From contig CAVOUI010000008.1 in assembly GCA_963699525.1 (NCBI GenBank), positions 54,983 through 118,982 on the forward strand: a stretch of DNA of 64,000 bases. The letters run 5' to 3'. The translations under genes were made by a program, and so were the position numbers. This DNA comes from SG8-41 sp963699525 (GTDB lineage: Bacteria > Pseudomonadota > Gammaproteobacteria > Burkholderiales > SG8-41). This document shows, one piece after another, positions 34,854 through 43,358 of this stretch (positions are counted from its first letter, which is position 1; each line of letters begins with the position of its first letter). Below the pieces are notes generated by a model. The model made no database searches. It was not told the DNA's origin and was given only the letters and a program-made list of their open reading frames with translations.

Positions 34854-36374
34854 ATGAACTGCGCTGAACGACTCGTCGCCCTCTTCGGCAGTCAGGCGGA
34901 AGTTGCCCGCCGGCTCCGGCTCGACCGCGCGGTGGTCAGCAACTGGATGAAGTCCGGCTACGTGCCGGCACGCTGGGCGATGGAGGTGGAGGCGCTGACC
35001 TCCGGCAGCATCGCCGCGGTCGAGGTCTTGAACGAAGCGAACACCCGCAAGCCGCTCAAGCTGAAATCGCGGCCGGACGGTGAGAGCCTTTTCGGATCAT
35101 CTTTGCCAGGGAAGAACGCCATGAGCGATTACGCACCCGTCAAACGCATCACCTCCTTCCACCCGCCACAGCGCACGCTCATGGGACCGGGACCGACCGA
35201 GATCCACCCCCGCGTCCTGACCACGATGAGCCAGCCGGCGATCGGCTACCTCGACCCGGTCTTCGTCGAGATGATGGAAGAGCTGAAAGCGCTGCTGCGC
35301 TACGTCTATCAGACCAAGAATCCGCTGACGTTTCCGGTCTCAGGTCCCGGCTCGGTCGGCATGGAGTACTGCTTCGTCAACCTGGTCGCGCCCGGCGACA
35401 AGGTGATCGTATGCCGCAACGGCGTCTTCGGCGGCCGCATGATCGAGAACGTCGAGCGCATGGGCGGCATCCCGGTGGTGGTGGAGGACAAGTGGGGCGA
35501 GCCGGTCGACCCGAACAAGCTCGAAGACGCGCTGAAGAAGAATCGCGACGCGCGCGTCGTTGCGTTCGTGCATGCCGAAACCTCGACCGGCGTGCAGTCG
35601 GATGCGAGAACGCTGGTCGAGGTCGCGCACCGGTACGACGCGCTCACCATTGTGGATGCAGTGACCTCGCTGGGCGGCTCTCCGGTGCTGGTGGACGAAT
35701 GGGACATCGATGCGATCTACTCCGCGAGCCAGAAGTGCATCTCCTGCACGCCGGGACTGTCCCCGGTTTCGTTCTCCGAGCGCGTGGTGGAGTACGTCAA
35801 GGCGCGCAAGGACAAGATCCACTCGTGGTTCATGGACATGAATCTCCTGCTGGGCTACTGGGGCGCGACGAACCGCACCTATCACCACACCGCGCCGACC
35901 AATGCCCTCTTTGCGCTGCACGAGGCCCTGCTCCTGTTGTACGAGGAGGGGATCGAAAACTGCTGGGCGCGGCACCAGCGCCACCACGTGGCACTCAAGG
36001 CCGGGCTCGAGGCGATGGGGCTCAGGTTCCTGGTGAAGCCGGAGCACCAGCTGCCGCAGATGAACGCGGTGCTCTGCCCCGAGGGCGTGGACGAGGCCAA
36101 GGTGCGGCGCACGCTGCTGACCGAGTTCAACCTCGAAATCGGCGCGGGTCTGGGCCCGCTCGCCGGCAAGATCTGGCGCTTCGGGCTGCTCGGCTACTCC
36201 TGCCGGCCGGACAACGTCATGCTGTGCCTGTCCGCGCTCGGCTCGGTGCTGGAAGACCTGGGCTTCGCGGTGCATGTTGGCGACGCCGAGGCCGCGGCGC
36301 ACGCGGCCTACGCGGCCATGCATGCCAAGGCGGCGCAGGCCAAAGCGAAGACCCGGGTCAAAGCACCCGCCTGA
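34854..36374 (+). CDS. Class V alanine/serine-glyoxylate aminotransferase in frame with an N-terminal HTH domain
   Basis: One open frame of 506 residues. Residues 1-50 form a Cro/YdaS-like helix-turn-helix (SQAEVARRLRLDRAVVSNW, then KSGYVPARWAMEVEAL). A linker follows to about 88, then a complete class V PLP aminotransferase. The latter begins at an internal ATG (35121, MSDYAPVKRI), preceded by CAGGGA. Conserved parts are LMGPGPTEIHPRVL, HAETSTGVQSD, IVDAVTSLGG and the PLP lysine in SASQKCISC (Lys205 from the internal start). It probably makes glycine or alanine from glyoxylate. Whether the HTH is fused, separately translated, or joined by a lost stop codon is open. Confidence 0.85.
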   Translation: MNCAERLVALFGSQAEVARRLRLDRAVVSNWMKSGYVPARWAMEVEALTSGSIAAVEVLNEANTRKPLKLKSRPDGESLFGSSLPGKNAMSDYAPVKRITSFHPPQRTLMGPGPTEIHPRVLTTMSQPAIGYLDPVFVEMMEELKALLRYVYQTKNPLTFPVSGPGSVGMEYCFVNLVAPGDKVIVCRNGVFGGRMIENVERMGGIPVVVEDKWGEPVDPNKLEDALKKNRDARVVAFVHAETSTGVQSDARTLVEVAHRYDALTIVDAVTSLGGSPVLVDEWDIDAIYSASQKCISCTPGLSPVSFSERVVEYVKARKDKIHSWFMDMNLLLGYWGATNRTYHHTAPTNALFALHEALLLLYEEGIENCWARHQRHHVALKAGLEAMGLRFLVKPEHQLPQMNAVLCPEGVDEAKVRRTLLTEFNLEIGAGLGPLAGKIWRFGLLGYSCRPDNVMLCLSALGSVLEDLGFAVHVGDAEAAAHAAYAAMHAKAAQAKAKTRVKAPA

Positions 36375-36434
36375 TCTTCTCCCGACCCCGTTTTCATAGG
36401 GGAAATGGGGTGTAAGTTAGTGTTCACTCCGGCC

Positions 36435-36465
36435 CCCGTTTTGCCCCGGCCGGGACCGAAACGGG
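36435..36465. terminator. Hairpin between convergent aminotransferase and mgtE genes
   Basis: Arms CCCGTTT (36435-36441) and AAACGGG (36459-36465) enclose a second GC-rich palindrome (CCCGG-CCGGG). The element touches the mgtE stop codon. It has no clear U-tract on either strand, so it may be a weak bidirectional terminator or a 3' stabilising structure. Confidence 0.35.
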
Positions 36466-37707
36466 TCAGTGGATAAAGAGCGCGGCGAGGCCCAGGAGCA
36501 TCCCCATGCTCACCACGTCGGTTGCCGTGGTGAGAAAGATGCTGGAGGCGGTGGCGGGATCGAAGCCGAAGCGCTTCAACAGGATCGGGATCGTGGCCCC
36601 GCACACGCCGCTCGTCACACAGGCGCCGATCAGCGCCGCCCATACCACGAGTCCCAGCTCGAGCGCGTGCGGATTGTCCTGCAGGATCGCTACGACCAGC
36701 ATGCCGACGCCCGCGACGATGCCGGTGAGAGCGCCGTTGTAAAGGCCGAGCCGGGCTTCCTTGATCACCAGCTCCCGTTCCTTCCCCTGCTTGAGCTCGC
36801 CGAGGGTGATGCCGCGCAAGGTCACCGCCAGCGCCTGGCAGCCGGTATTTCCGGACTGCCCCGCCAGCACCGGCAGAAAAACCGCCAGAATCACCAGGCG
36901 ATCCACCGTGCCCTGGAAGATGGCGACCACCGCGCCGGCGACGAACGCAGTCAGCAGGTTCAACTGAAGCCACGGATGCCGGAACCTGAAGCTCTGGGTG
37001 AGGGGCGTGGCGAGCCGCTCCTCCTTTTCGACGCCGACCAGCGAGCCGACCTGCGCGGTGATCTCGATCGCCTGCTCCTCGAACATCGCCTGCCCGCGCA
37101 CCAGCCCGATTAGCACGCCATTCGCGTCGCATACTGGATACGCCGGGTAGTGGCGATCCAGCACGGATTTCATCGCGTCACTGAGCCGCGTCTCGGGCTT
37201 GAGGGTAAACACCCGGCGCAGCATCAGCGTTTCGAGCTGCGCGTCATCGGGCGCGAACAGCAGGTCGCGCATGGTGATGAGGCCGCGCAGCTTGCCGGCT
37301 TCGTCGGTCACGTAACCGTAGGTGATGAACGCGACCTTGATCAGCGCCCGCAGCTTCTCGACGGTCTGGGCGACCGTCATCGTGGGGTGGAACACGGCGT
37401 AAGCCGGTTCCATCAGCCTGCCGATGCTGCCCTGCGCGTAAGTCTGGTTGCGCTTCCACTGCTGTGCAACCTCGGGCGCTATCGCGTGCAGCACCCCGTC
37501 CTGAAGTCCTCCCGGCAGCTCCGCCAGGATGTCCTGTGCCAGCCCGGGATTGAGCTCGAGCAAGACCGAGGAGATCGTGGCCGCGGGATGCTCCGCGAGC
37601 AGTACCGCTGCGTCCGGGGCCGAGCGCGCCTTGACGTCGGAAATAATCGCCCTGAGCAGCGTTTCCTGTGTTCCTGTTTGCGTGAAGGAGGGTTCCGAGC
37701 TCACCAT
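36466..37707 (-). CDS. mgtE: Magnesium transporter MgtE
   Basis: Inner-membrane Mg2+ channel gated by cytoplasmic Mg2+. The 413-residue protein has the N-domain helical bundle (about 10-105), paired CBS domains (about 110-235), and five C-terminal membrane helices (about 265-413). The pore signatures FLPVLAGQSGNTGCQALAV and FLTTATDVVSMG are intact, including the Asp that lines the pore. Start 37707 (MVSSEPS) is preceded by AAGGGG; a longer frame to 37815 would add 36 unconserved residues. It is separated from metF upstream by about 157 bp without recognisable elements. Confidence 0.92.
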   Translation of the reverse strand: MVSSEPSFTQTGTQETLLRAIISDVKARSAPDAAVLLAEHPAATISSVLLELNPGLAQDILAELPGGLQDGVLHAIAPEVAQQWKRNQTYAQGSIGRLMEPAYAVFHPTMTVAQTVEKLRALIKVAFITYGYVTDEAGKLRGLITMRDLLFAPDDAQLETLMLRRVFTLKPETRLSDAMKSVLDRHYPAYPVCDANGVLIGLVRGQAMFEEQAIEITAQVGSLVGVEKEERLATPLTQSFRFRHPWLQLNLLTAFVAGAVVAIFQGTVDRLVILAVFLPVLAGQSGNTGCQALAVTLRGITLGELKQGKERELVIKEARLGLYNGALTGIVAGVGMLVVAILQDNPHALELGLVVWAALIGACVTSGVCGATIPILLKRFGFDPATASSIFLTTATDVVSMGMLLGLAALFIH

Positions 37708-37864
37708 AGCCCCTTTCTGGTCCCGTTTCCGAGATGGCGCCGGTTGAACGGCACGAGGTGTGCGTTCGAACCCGCGCAGCTCGAGCGGCCGCGATGCGTT
37801 CCGCTTGAGCGGCAATTGTGCCGCATGAAGCGGCGAGGCGGGAGGGACTAAGTTCCTACGGTTC

Positions 37865-38713
37865 TCAGAGGCCGAGCCGCTGCCAGATGGTCGAGGTGAG
37901 CCCGGCCTGGTTGAGCGTGTAGAAATGCAGCCCCGGCGCCCCCGCGGTCAGCAGGTCGTCGCACAGGCGCGTCACGACGTCGAGACCGTAGGAGCGGATC
38001 GACGCAGTGTCGTCCCGGAAGCCCTCCAGCCGCAGCCGCAGCCAGCGCGGGATCTCCGCGCCGCAGGCGTCGGAGAAGCGCGCCAGCTGCGCGAAGTTGC
38101 CGATCGGCATGATGCCGGGAACGATGGGAATGGCGATGCCCGCCGCCTCGCATTCGTCCACGAAGCGGAAATAGGCGTCGGTGTTGTAGAAGTACTGGGT
38201 GATCGCGGCGTTGGCGCCGGCGTCCACCTTGCGCTTGAAATGCCGGATCTCGTCGGCGGCCGAGCGCGTCTCGGGGTGAAATTCCGGGTAGCACGCCACC
38301 TCGATCTTGAACCAGTCCCCCGTGATCTCGCGGATGAAGGCGACGAGCTCGTTCGCGTAGCGCAGCTCGCCGAGGGAGGCAAGCCCGGAGGGGAGGTCCC
38401 CCCGCAGCGCCACGATATGCCGGATGCCTTGGCCGCGGTAGCGCTCGATCTGGGCCTTCAGGTCCGCGCGGGACGAAGCGACGCAGGAGATGTGCGGCGC
38501 CGCCTCGAAGCCGGCGGCGCGGATCTCGAGCACCGTCTCGAGCGTGCCCTCGCGGGTGGAGCCGCCGGCGCCGTAGGTGCAGGAGAAGTACTTGGGCTTC
38601 AGCTGCCCGAGCTGCTTCCAGGTCGCGCGCAGCCTCTCCTTCCCTTCCGCTGTCTTGGGGGGATAGAACTCGAAGCTGAACGCCTTCGGGAGCTTCTTCT
38701 GCAATTGCGTCAA
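37865..38713 (-). CDS. metF: 5,10-methylenetetrahydrofolate reductase
   Basis: FAD enzyme that supplies 5-methyl-THF for methionine synthesis. The 282-residue TIM barrel shows FSFEFYPPKTAEGKERL (with the catalytic Glu), FSCTYGAGGSTREGTL, ALRGDLPSG, ITQYFYNTDAYFRF and VPGIMPI. The start is TTG at 38713, with GGAGGG just upstream; no ATG or GTG is available in frame. It follows ahcY by 19 bp in the same direction, so it is most likely also under the SAH riboswitch, completing a methyl-cycle operon. Confidence 0.95.
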   Translation of the reverse strand: MTQLQKKLPKAFSFEFYPPKTAEGKERLRATWKQLGQLKPKYFSCTYGAGGSTREGTLETVLEIRAAGFEAAPHISCVASSRADLKAQIERYRGQGIRHIVALRGDLPSGLASLGELRYANELVAFIREITGDWFKIEVACYPEFHPETRSAADEIRHFKRKVDAGANAAITQYFYNTDAYFRFVDECEAAGIAIPIVPGIMPIGNFAQLARFSDACGAEIPRWLRLRLEGFRDDTASIRSYGLDVVTRLCDDLLTAGAPGLHFYTLNQAGLTSTIWQRLGL

Positions 38714-38732
38714 AAGCCCTCCGCCCTCATCC

Positions 38733-40148
38733 CTAGTACCTGTAGTGGTCCGGCTTGTACGGCCCGTCGATGTCGACCCCGACGTAGCGGCACTGCTCCT
38801 CGGACATGACGGTGAGCTGCGCGCCGAGCTTCTTCAAGTGCAGCCGCGCGACGCGCTCGTCGAGCTGCTTCGGCAGCACGTAGACCTTCTTTTGGTACTT
38901 GCCGGTATTTCCGTAAAGCTCGATCTGGGCCAGCACCTGGTTGGTGAAGGAGTTGGACATCACGAAGCTCGGATGCCCCGTTGCGCAGCCGAGGTTCACG
39001 AGCCGCCCCTCCGCGAGGACGATCAGGCGCTTGCCGTCGGGGAAGATCACGTGGTCCACCTGCGGCTTGATGTTTTCCCATGGGTATTGCTTCAGCCCGG
39101 CGATGTCGATCTCCGAATCGAAGTGCCCGATGTTGCAGACAATCGCGTTGTGCTTCATGCGCTTCATGTGCTCGAGGGTGATGACGCGCAGGTTGCCGGT
39201 CGCGGTGACGAAGATGTCCGCCTTGTCGGCGGCGTGGTCCATCGTCACCACGCGGTAGCCCTCCATCGCCGCCTGCAGGGCGCAGATCGGGTCGATCTCC
39301 GTCACCCACACCGCCGCGCCCAGCCCGCGCAGCGACTGCGCGCAGCCCTTGCCGACGTCGCCGTAGCCGGCGATCACCGCCACCTTGCCCGCGATCATCA
39401 CGTCGGTCGCGCGCTTGATGCCGTCCACGAGCGACTCGCGGCAGCCGTAGAGGTTGTCGAATTTCGACTTGGTGACCGAGTCATTGACATTGATGGCGGG
39501 GAAGGGCAGCCGCCCCTCCTTTTCCATCTGGTAGAGCCGGTGCACGCCCGTGGTGGTCTCCTCGGTCACGCCCTTGATGCCGGCCTGGATGCGCGAATAG
39601 AAGCCCGGCTTTTCCTTGAGGCGCTTGCGGATGGCGTTGAAGAGCACGGTCTCCTCCTCATTGCCCGGCCGCGCGATGAGGGAGGGGTCCTTCTCGGCGC
39701 GGCTGCCGAGCGTCGCGAGCAGCGTGGCGTCGCCGCCGTCGTCGAGGATCATGTTCGGGGTGCCGCCCTCATTTTCCTTGCCCCCCCACTCGAAGATGCG
39801 GTGGGTGAAGTCCCAGTACTCGGGCAGACTCTCGCCCTTGTAGGCGAACACCGGCACGCCCGCGGCGGCGATCGCGGCGGCGGCGTGATCCTGGGTCGAA
39901 AAGATGTTGCAGGAGGCCCAGCGCACCTCCGCGCCGAGCTTGACGAGCGTCTCGATCAGGACCGCGGTCTGGATCGTCATGTGAAGCGAGCCCGCGATAC
40001 GCGCCCCCTTGAGAGGCTGCTTGCCCCGGTTCTCCTCGCGCAGCGCCATCAGGCCGGGCATCTCGGTCTCGGCGATCGCGATTTCCTTGCGGCCGAAGTC
40101 CGCCTGGCGGATGTCGGCGACGTGATAGTCGTTGGTCTTGGTGTTCAT
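38733..40148 (-). CDS. ahcY: Adenosylhomocysteinase
   Basis: NAD-dependent hydrolysis of S-adenosylhomocysteine to homocysteine and adenosine, removing the product inhibitor of methyltransferases. The 471-residue protein has the catalytic NVNDSVTKSKFDNLYGCRESL, the NAD-binding GYGDVGKGCAQSLRG, ATGNLRVIT and the conserved C-terminus YKPDHYRY. It contains the insert found in bacterial 470-residue forms. ATG 40148 (MNTKTNDYHVAD) was preferred to upstream in-frame codons because those fall inside the riboswitch leader. Confidence 0.97.
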   Translation of the reverse strand: MNTKTNDYHVADIRQADFGRKEIAIAETEMPGLMALREENRGKQPLKGARIAGSLHMTIQTAVLIETLVKLGAEVRWASCNIFSTQDHAAAAIAAAGVPVFAYKGESLPEYWDFTHRIFEWGGKENEGGTPNMILDDGGDATLLATLGSRAEKDPSLIARPGNEEETVLFNAIRKRLKEKPGFYSRIQAGIKGVTEETTTGVHRLYQMEKEGRLPFPAINVNDSVTKSKFDNLYGCRESLVDGIKRATDVMIAGKVAVIAGYGDVGKGCAQSLRGLGAAVWVTEIDPICALQAAMEGYRVVTMDHAADKADIFVTATGNLRVITLEHMKRMKHNAIVCNIGHFDSEIDIAGLKQYPWENIKPQVDHVIFPDGKRLIVLAEGRLVNLGCATGHPSFVMSNSFTNQVLAQIELYGNTGKYQKKVYVLPKQLDERVARLHLKKLGAQLTVMSEEQCRYVGVDIDGPYKPDHYRY

Positions 40149-40219
40149 TCGTTCCCCAGTTCCTGGTTCAGTTGTAGGGGAGCACGAGGGGAGATATCCA
40201 CTCGTTCCGGCCACCCCAT

Positions 40220-40254
40220 AAAAGCAAAACGCCCGCATCGTTTTCGATGCGAGC
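40220..40254 (-). terminator. Riboswitch-controlled intrinsic terminator in the ahcY leader
   Basis: On the minus-strand RNA, GCTCGCATCG-AAAA-CGATGCGGGC forms a 10-bp stem (40231-40254) followed by the U-rich GTTTTGCTTTT. The 5' foot of the stem (GCTC) is also the 3' end of the riboswitch pseudoknot strand GGCGCTC, so ligand binding and termination compete. Confidence 0.85.
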
Positions 40255-40309
40255 GCCGTTGATTGGTGCTGAGCCTGGCCGGTTCTCCCGGTCGCAACGC
40301 TCCTCAGCG
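40251..40309 (-). ncRNA. S-adenosylhomocysteine (SAH) riboswitch
   Basis: The leader RNA reads GCTGAG-GAGCGTTGCGAC, a short CCGG-GAGAA-CCGG hairpin, CCAGG-CTCAGC, then AACGGCGCTC. P1 pairs GCTGAG (40303-40308) with CTCAGC (40268-40273). A pseudoknot pairs GAGCG (40297-40301) with CGCTC (40251-40255). These match the conserved core of the SAH riboswitch class (GAGGAGCGYUGC, CCAGGCUC, GGCGCUC). It is placed before ahcY, whose enzyme consumes SAH. The overlap with the terminator predicts a genetic ON switch at high SAH. Confidence 0.93.
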
Positions 40310-40315
40310 GGTCGG

Positions 40316-40321
40316 ATTATA
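40316..40321 (-). promoter_or_regulatory. -10 element of the ahcY riboswitch transcript
   Basis: On the minus strand a perfect TATAAT lies 7-8 bp before the first riboswitch helix, so transcription would start at or just before the aptamer. No good -35 hexamer is seen at 16-18 bp spacing. Confidence 0.6.
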
Positions 40322-40351
40322 CCGCAGGCGCCGGCTGCCCGGCCACCCCGC

Positions 40352-41515
40352 TTATTTCCCCGCGTCAGCCTTGAGGGCCGCCGCCTTGTCCGTCGCCTCC
40401 CAGCTGAACTCGGGCTCGTCGCGCCCGAAGTGGCCATAGGCGGCGGTCTTGAGGTAGATCGGGCGCAGCAGATCGAGGGCGTGGATGATGCCCTTGGGGC
40501 GCAGGTCGAAATGCTTCTCGACCAGCTTCGCGATGCGTTCATCGGGGATTTTGCCGGTGCCGAAAGTCTCGACGAAAACGCTGACCGGCCGCGCGACGCC
40601 GATCGCGTAGGCAACCTGGAGCTCGCATTTCCTCGCGAGACCCGCCGCGACGATGTTCTTCGCCACGTGGCGCGCCGCGTAGGCCGCCGAGCGGTCCACC
40701 TTGGAGGGGTCCTTGCCCGAGAACGCGCCGCCGCCGTGACGCGAATAGCCGCCGTAGGTGTCCACGATGATCTTGCGGCCGGTCAACCCGGTGTCGCCCA
40801 GCGGTCCGCCGATCACGAAGCGGCCGGTCGGATTGATGAGATAGCGCGTTTCCCTGCTGATCATGCCTTTCGGCAGCACCGGCTTCACGATTTCCTCGAT
40901 CACGCCCTCGGTGAGCGGCTCGTGCGAGATGTCCTCCGCGTGCTGGGTCGAGATCACGACCGTGTCGATATGATGGGGTTTTCCGTCTACGTAGCGCACC
41001 GAGACCTGTGATTTCGCGTCCGGTCGCAGCCACGGCAACCGGCCGTCCCGGCGAACCTCGCCATGGCGTTCCATCAGCCGGTGCGCGTAGAAAATCGGCA
41101 TCGGCATCAGCTGCGGTGTCTCGTCGCAGGCGAAGCCGTACATGAGGCCCTGGTCGCCCGCGCCCTGCTCGAGATCGAGGCCCTTGCCCTCGTCCACCCC
41201 CTGCGCGATGTCGGAGGACTGCCGGTCGTAGGCGGTGAGCACCGCGCACGAGCGGTAATCGAAGCCGGTCGAGGAATCGTCGTAGCCGATGCGCTTGATG
41301 ACCTCGCGCGCGATTTCCGCGTAGTTAAGGGCCGCGCGCGTGGTGATCTGGCCCGCCATCACGACGAGTCCGGTCGCGCAGAGCGTCTCGGCGGCGACGC
41401 GGCCGTACTTGTCCTGGGCGAGGACGGCGTCGAGCACTGCGTCGGAAATCTGGTCGGCGACCTTGTCGGGATGGCCTTCGGATACGGACTCGGATGTGAA
41501 CAGGAAATCGCTCAT
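40352..41515 (-). CDS. metK: S-adenosylmethionine synthetase
   Basis: Forms SAM from methionine and ATP. The 387-residue protein carries FTSESVSEGHPDKVADQISDAVLD, GAGDQGLMYGFACDET (signature 1), GGGAFSGKDPSKVDRSAAY (signature 2) and the C-terminal FGRDEPEFSWE. Length matches the family. It lies directly upstream of the SAH riboswitch-ahcY-metF transcript on the same strand; the -10 at 40316 lies 30 bp after its stop. The leader is only 69 bp to the divergent acyltransferase and shows a palindrome but no SAM riboswitch. Confidence 0.97.
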   Translation of the reverse strand: MSDFLFTSESVSEGHPDKVADQISDAVLDAVLAQDKYGRVAAETLCATGLVVMAGQITTRAALNYAEIAREVIKRIGYDDSSTGFDYRSCAVLTAYDRQSSDIAQGVDEGKGLDLEQGAGDQGLMYGFACDETPQLMPMPIFYAHRLMERHGEVRRDGRLPWLRPDAKSQVSVRYVDGKPHHIDTVVISTQHAEDISHEPLTEGVIEEIVKPVLPKGMISRETRYLINPTGRFVIGGPLGDTGLTGRKIIVDTYGGYSRHGGGAFSGKDPSKVDRSAAYAARHVAKNIVAAGLARKCELQVAYAIGVARPVSVFVETFGTGKIPDERIAKLVEKHFDLRPKGIIHALDLLRPIYLKTAAYGHFGRDEPEFSWEATDKAAALKADAGK

Positions 41516-41521
41516 CTTATT

Positions 41522-41533
41522 GTTTCGCGAAAC
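41522..41533. repeat. Perfect 12-bp palindrome in the metK leader
   Basis: GTTTCGCGAAAC lies 6 bp upstream of the metK ATG and between the divergent metK and acyltransferase genes. It could be an operator or a hairpin that affects metK translation. No regulator is assigned. Confidence 0.35.
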
Positions 41534-41584
41534 GGAAAAAGGCGCATAGAATAGCAGATAAGCCTCGATTTATAAACAAAATTC

Positions 41585-42460
41585 ATGCTCGTCGCGGCAT
41601 TGCGCCTGCTCGCCCGCCTGCTCGCCCGCCTGCCGCTTTCCTGGCTGCACCGTGCCGGCGCTGCCCTCGGGTGGATCGTCTACTGGTCCTCCTCGCGGTA
41701 TGCCGCGCGAATGCGGGAAAACCTCTTTGGGAGCGGTGTATGCAGTGGGATGGCCCAATGCGAAGCGCTTTTGCGCCGCGCGATCGCGGAAACCGGCAAG
41801 GGCATGCTGGAGCTCCTCGCCGTCTGGTTCGGCAGCGACGAGAAGGTGGCGCGGCTCGCGGTCGCCTGCGACGGGTGGGAGGTTGTTGAAGCGGCGCGCG
41901 CGCGCGGCAAAGGCATCATCATCATAACGCCGCACCTCGGCTGCTTCGAGATGGCGTCCCTCTACGTCGTGCAGCGGCTGCCGATGACCGTGATGTACCG
42001 GAAGCCCAAGATCGCGTGGCTCGAGCCGTTCATGATCGAGGGACGCCGCCGCTGGCAGGCGACCGTCGCGCCCGCGAACCTCAGCGGGGTGCGCGCTTTC
42101 TATCGGACGCTGCAGCACGGGGGAACGGTGGGATTGCTGCCCGACCAGGCGCCGAGCGGCGGGGAAGGCGTGTGGGCTGATTTCTTCGGGCGCTCCGCCT
42201 ACACCATGACTCTCGTCGGGCGCCTGCAGCGGGCGACCGGCGCGGCGATCATCATGGCCTTCGCGGAGCGGCTGCCGGGCGGGCGAGGCTACCACTTGCA
42301 TTTCGAGGAGGTCCCCACGGCGCGATTCGACGAGGCAGCACTCAACCGCGCGATCGAGGCGCAGATCCGGCGCCGTCCCGAGCAGTACCTGTGGAGTTAT
42401 CGCCGCTACAAGGTGCCGCGGGGCGTGGACGCGCCGCCGCCCGCGAAAGCAGAAGCGTGA
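41585..42460 (+). CDS. Lysophospholipid acyltransferase family protein (lipid A late acyltransferase, LpxL/HtrB-like)
   Basis: Inner-membrane-anchored acyltransferase of 291 residues that would transfer a secondary acyl chain to Kdo-lipid A. N-terminal hydrophobic helix (about 1-35), the HX4E active site His117-Glu122 in ITPHLGCFEMA, GTVGLLPDQAPSGGEGVW, and C-terminal QYLWSYRRYK. The ATG at 41585 is 69 bp from divergent metK. The stop TGA shares its last base with the ATG of a second acyltransferase. Acyl-chain preference cannot be deduced. Confidence 0.9.
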   Translation: MLVAALRLLARLLARLPLSWLHRAGAALGWIVYWSSSRYAARMRENLFGSGVCSGMAQCEALLRRAIAETGKGMLELLAVWFGSDEKVARLAVACDGWEVVEAARARGKGIIIITPHLGCFEMASLYVVQRLPMTVMYRKPKIAWLEPFMIEGRRRWQATVAPANLSGVRAFYRTLQHGGTVGLLPDQAPSGGEGVWADFFGRSAYTMTLVGRLQRATGAAIIMAFAERLPGGRGYHLHFEEVPTARFDEAALNRAIEAQIRRRPEQYLWSYRRYKVPRGVDAPPPAKAEA

Positions 42461-43326
42461 TGACACGGGTCGCGCTGGGGCTCCTCTGGCTGCTGCGCCT
42501 GCTGCCGCTGCGAGTGCTCGCCCCCCTGGGGCGCGGACTGGGATTGCTGTATTACCTGCTGGGGCGCATGCGGCGCAACGTGGCGCTCACCAACCTCGGG
42601 CTGTGCTTCCCGCACTGGAGCGAGAGCGAGCGCCGGCGGGTCGCGCGGGCGCATTTCCAGGCGATTGGCAGGGCCGTCCTCGAGGAGGGCATCCTGTGGT
42701 GGTCATCAAAGGAGCGCATCCAGCGGCTGGTTCGCGTCGAGGGGATCGAGCACCTGGAAGCAGCGCGGGCGCGGCCGCTGATCGCGCTCGCGCCGCATTT
42801 CATCGGGCTCGACATGGGCGGCACGCGGCTCGCCACCGAGTGGTCCGGATGCAACATGTATCGCCGGCAGTCGAACGCCGTGATGGACCGCATGCTGCTG
42901 CGGGGGCGGACGCGCTTTCTTCCCCAGCGCCTGTTCTCGCGCAGGGACGGCATCCGTCCTATCGTGCGCGCGATGCGCGAGGGCCTGCCGTTCCACTATT
43001 CGCCCGACCAGGATTACGGTCCGCGCGATTCGATCTTCGTGCCGTTCTTCGGCGTGCCGGCGGCGACGATCACCGGCGTCTCCCGCATCGCGCGGCTCGC
43101 GCGCGCGGCCGTGGTCCCGGTCGTGACGCGCCAGTTGCCCGGGGCGGGTGGCTACGTCGTCACCTTCTATCCGGCGTGGAGCGATTTTCCGACCGGTGAC
43201 GAGGAGCGCGATACGCGGCGCGTGAACGAGTTCATCGAGCAGCGCGTCCTCGAGATGCCGGAGCAGTATCTGTGGGTGCACCGGCGCTTCAAGACGCAGC
43301 CGCCGGGGAAACCGCGCTACTATTGA
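42460..43326 (+). CDS. Second lipid A late acyltransferase (LpxL/LpxM family)
   Basis: A 288-residue paralogue of the preceding gene. N-terminal membrane helix (about 3-33), active site His113-Asp118 in APHFIGLDMGG, the substrate loop MYRRQSNAVMD, HYSPDQDYGPRDSIFVPFFG, and the C-terminal QYLWVHRRFKTQP. The PDQDYG motif resembles LpxL/LpxP more than LpxM. Tandem placement suggests two sequential secondary acylations. It starts within the stop codon of the first acyltransferase (TGATG) and is followed 32 bp later by gnnA. Confidence 0.9.
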   Translation: MTRVALGLLWLLRLLPLRVLAPLGRGLGLLYYLLGRMRRNVALTNLGLCFPHWSESERRRVARAHFQAIGRAVLEEGILWWSSKERIQRLVRVEGIEHLEAARARPLIALAPHFIGLDMGGTRLATEWSGCNMYRRQSNAVMDRMLLRGRTRFLPQRLFSRRDGIRPIVRAMREGLPFHYSPDQDYGPRDSIFVPFFGVPAATITGVSRIARLARAAVVPVVTRQLPGAGGYVVTFYPAWSDFPTGDEERDTRRVNEFIEQRVLEMPEQYLWVHRRFKTQPPGKPRYY

Positions 43327-43358
43327 ATGAAAGGAACGATGCAAGTGAGGGGGCGTTC

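Noticed and set aside
41516..41584. Possible SAM riboswitch before metK
   Set aside because: Only about 70 bp separate metK from the divergent gene and none of the SAM-I, SAM-II or SAM/SAH cores is readable.
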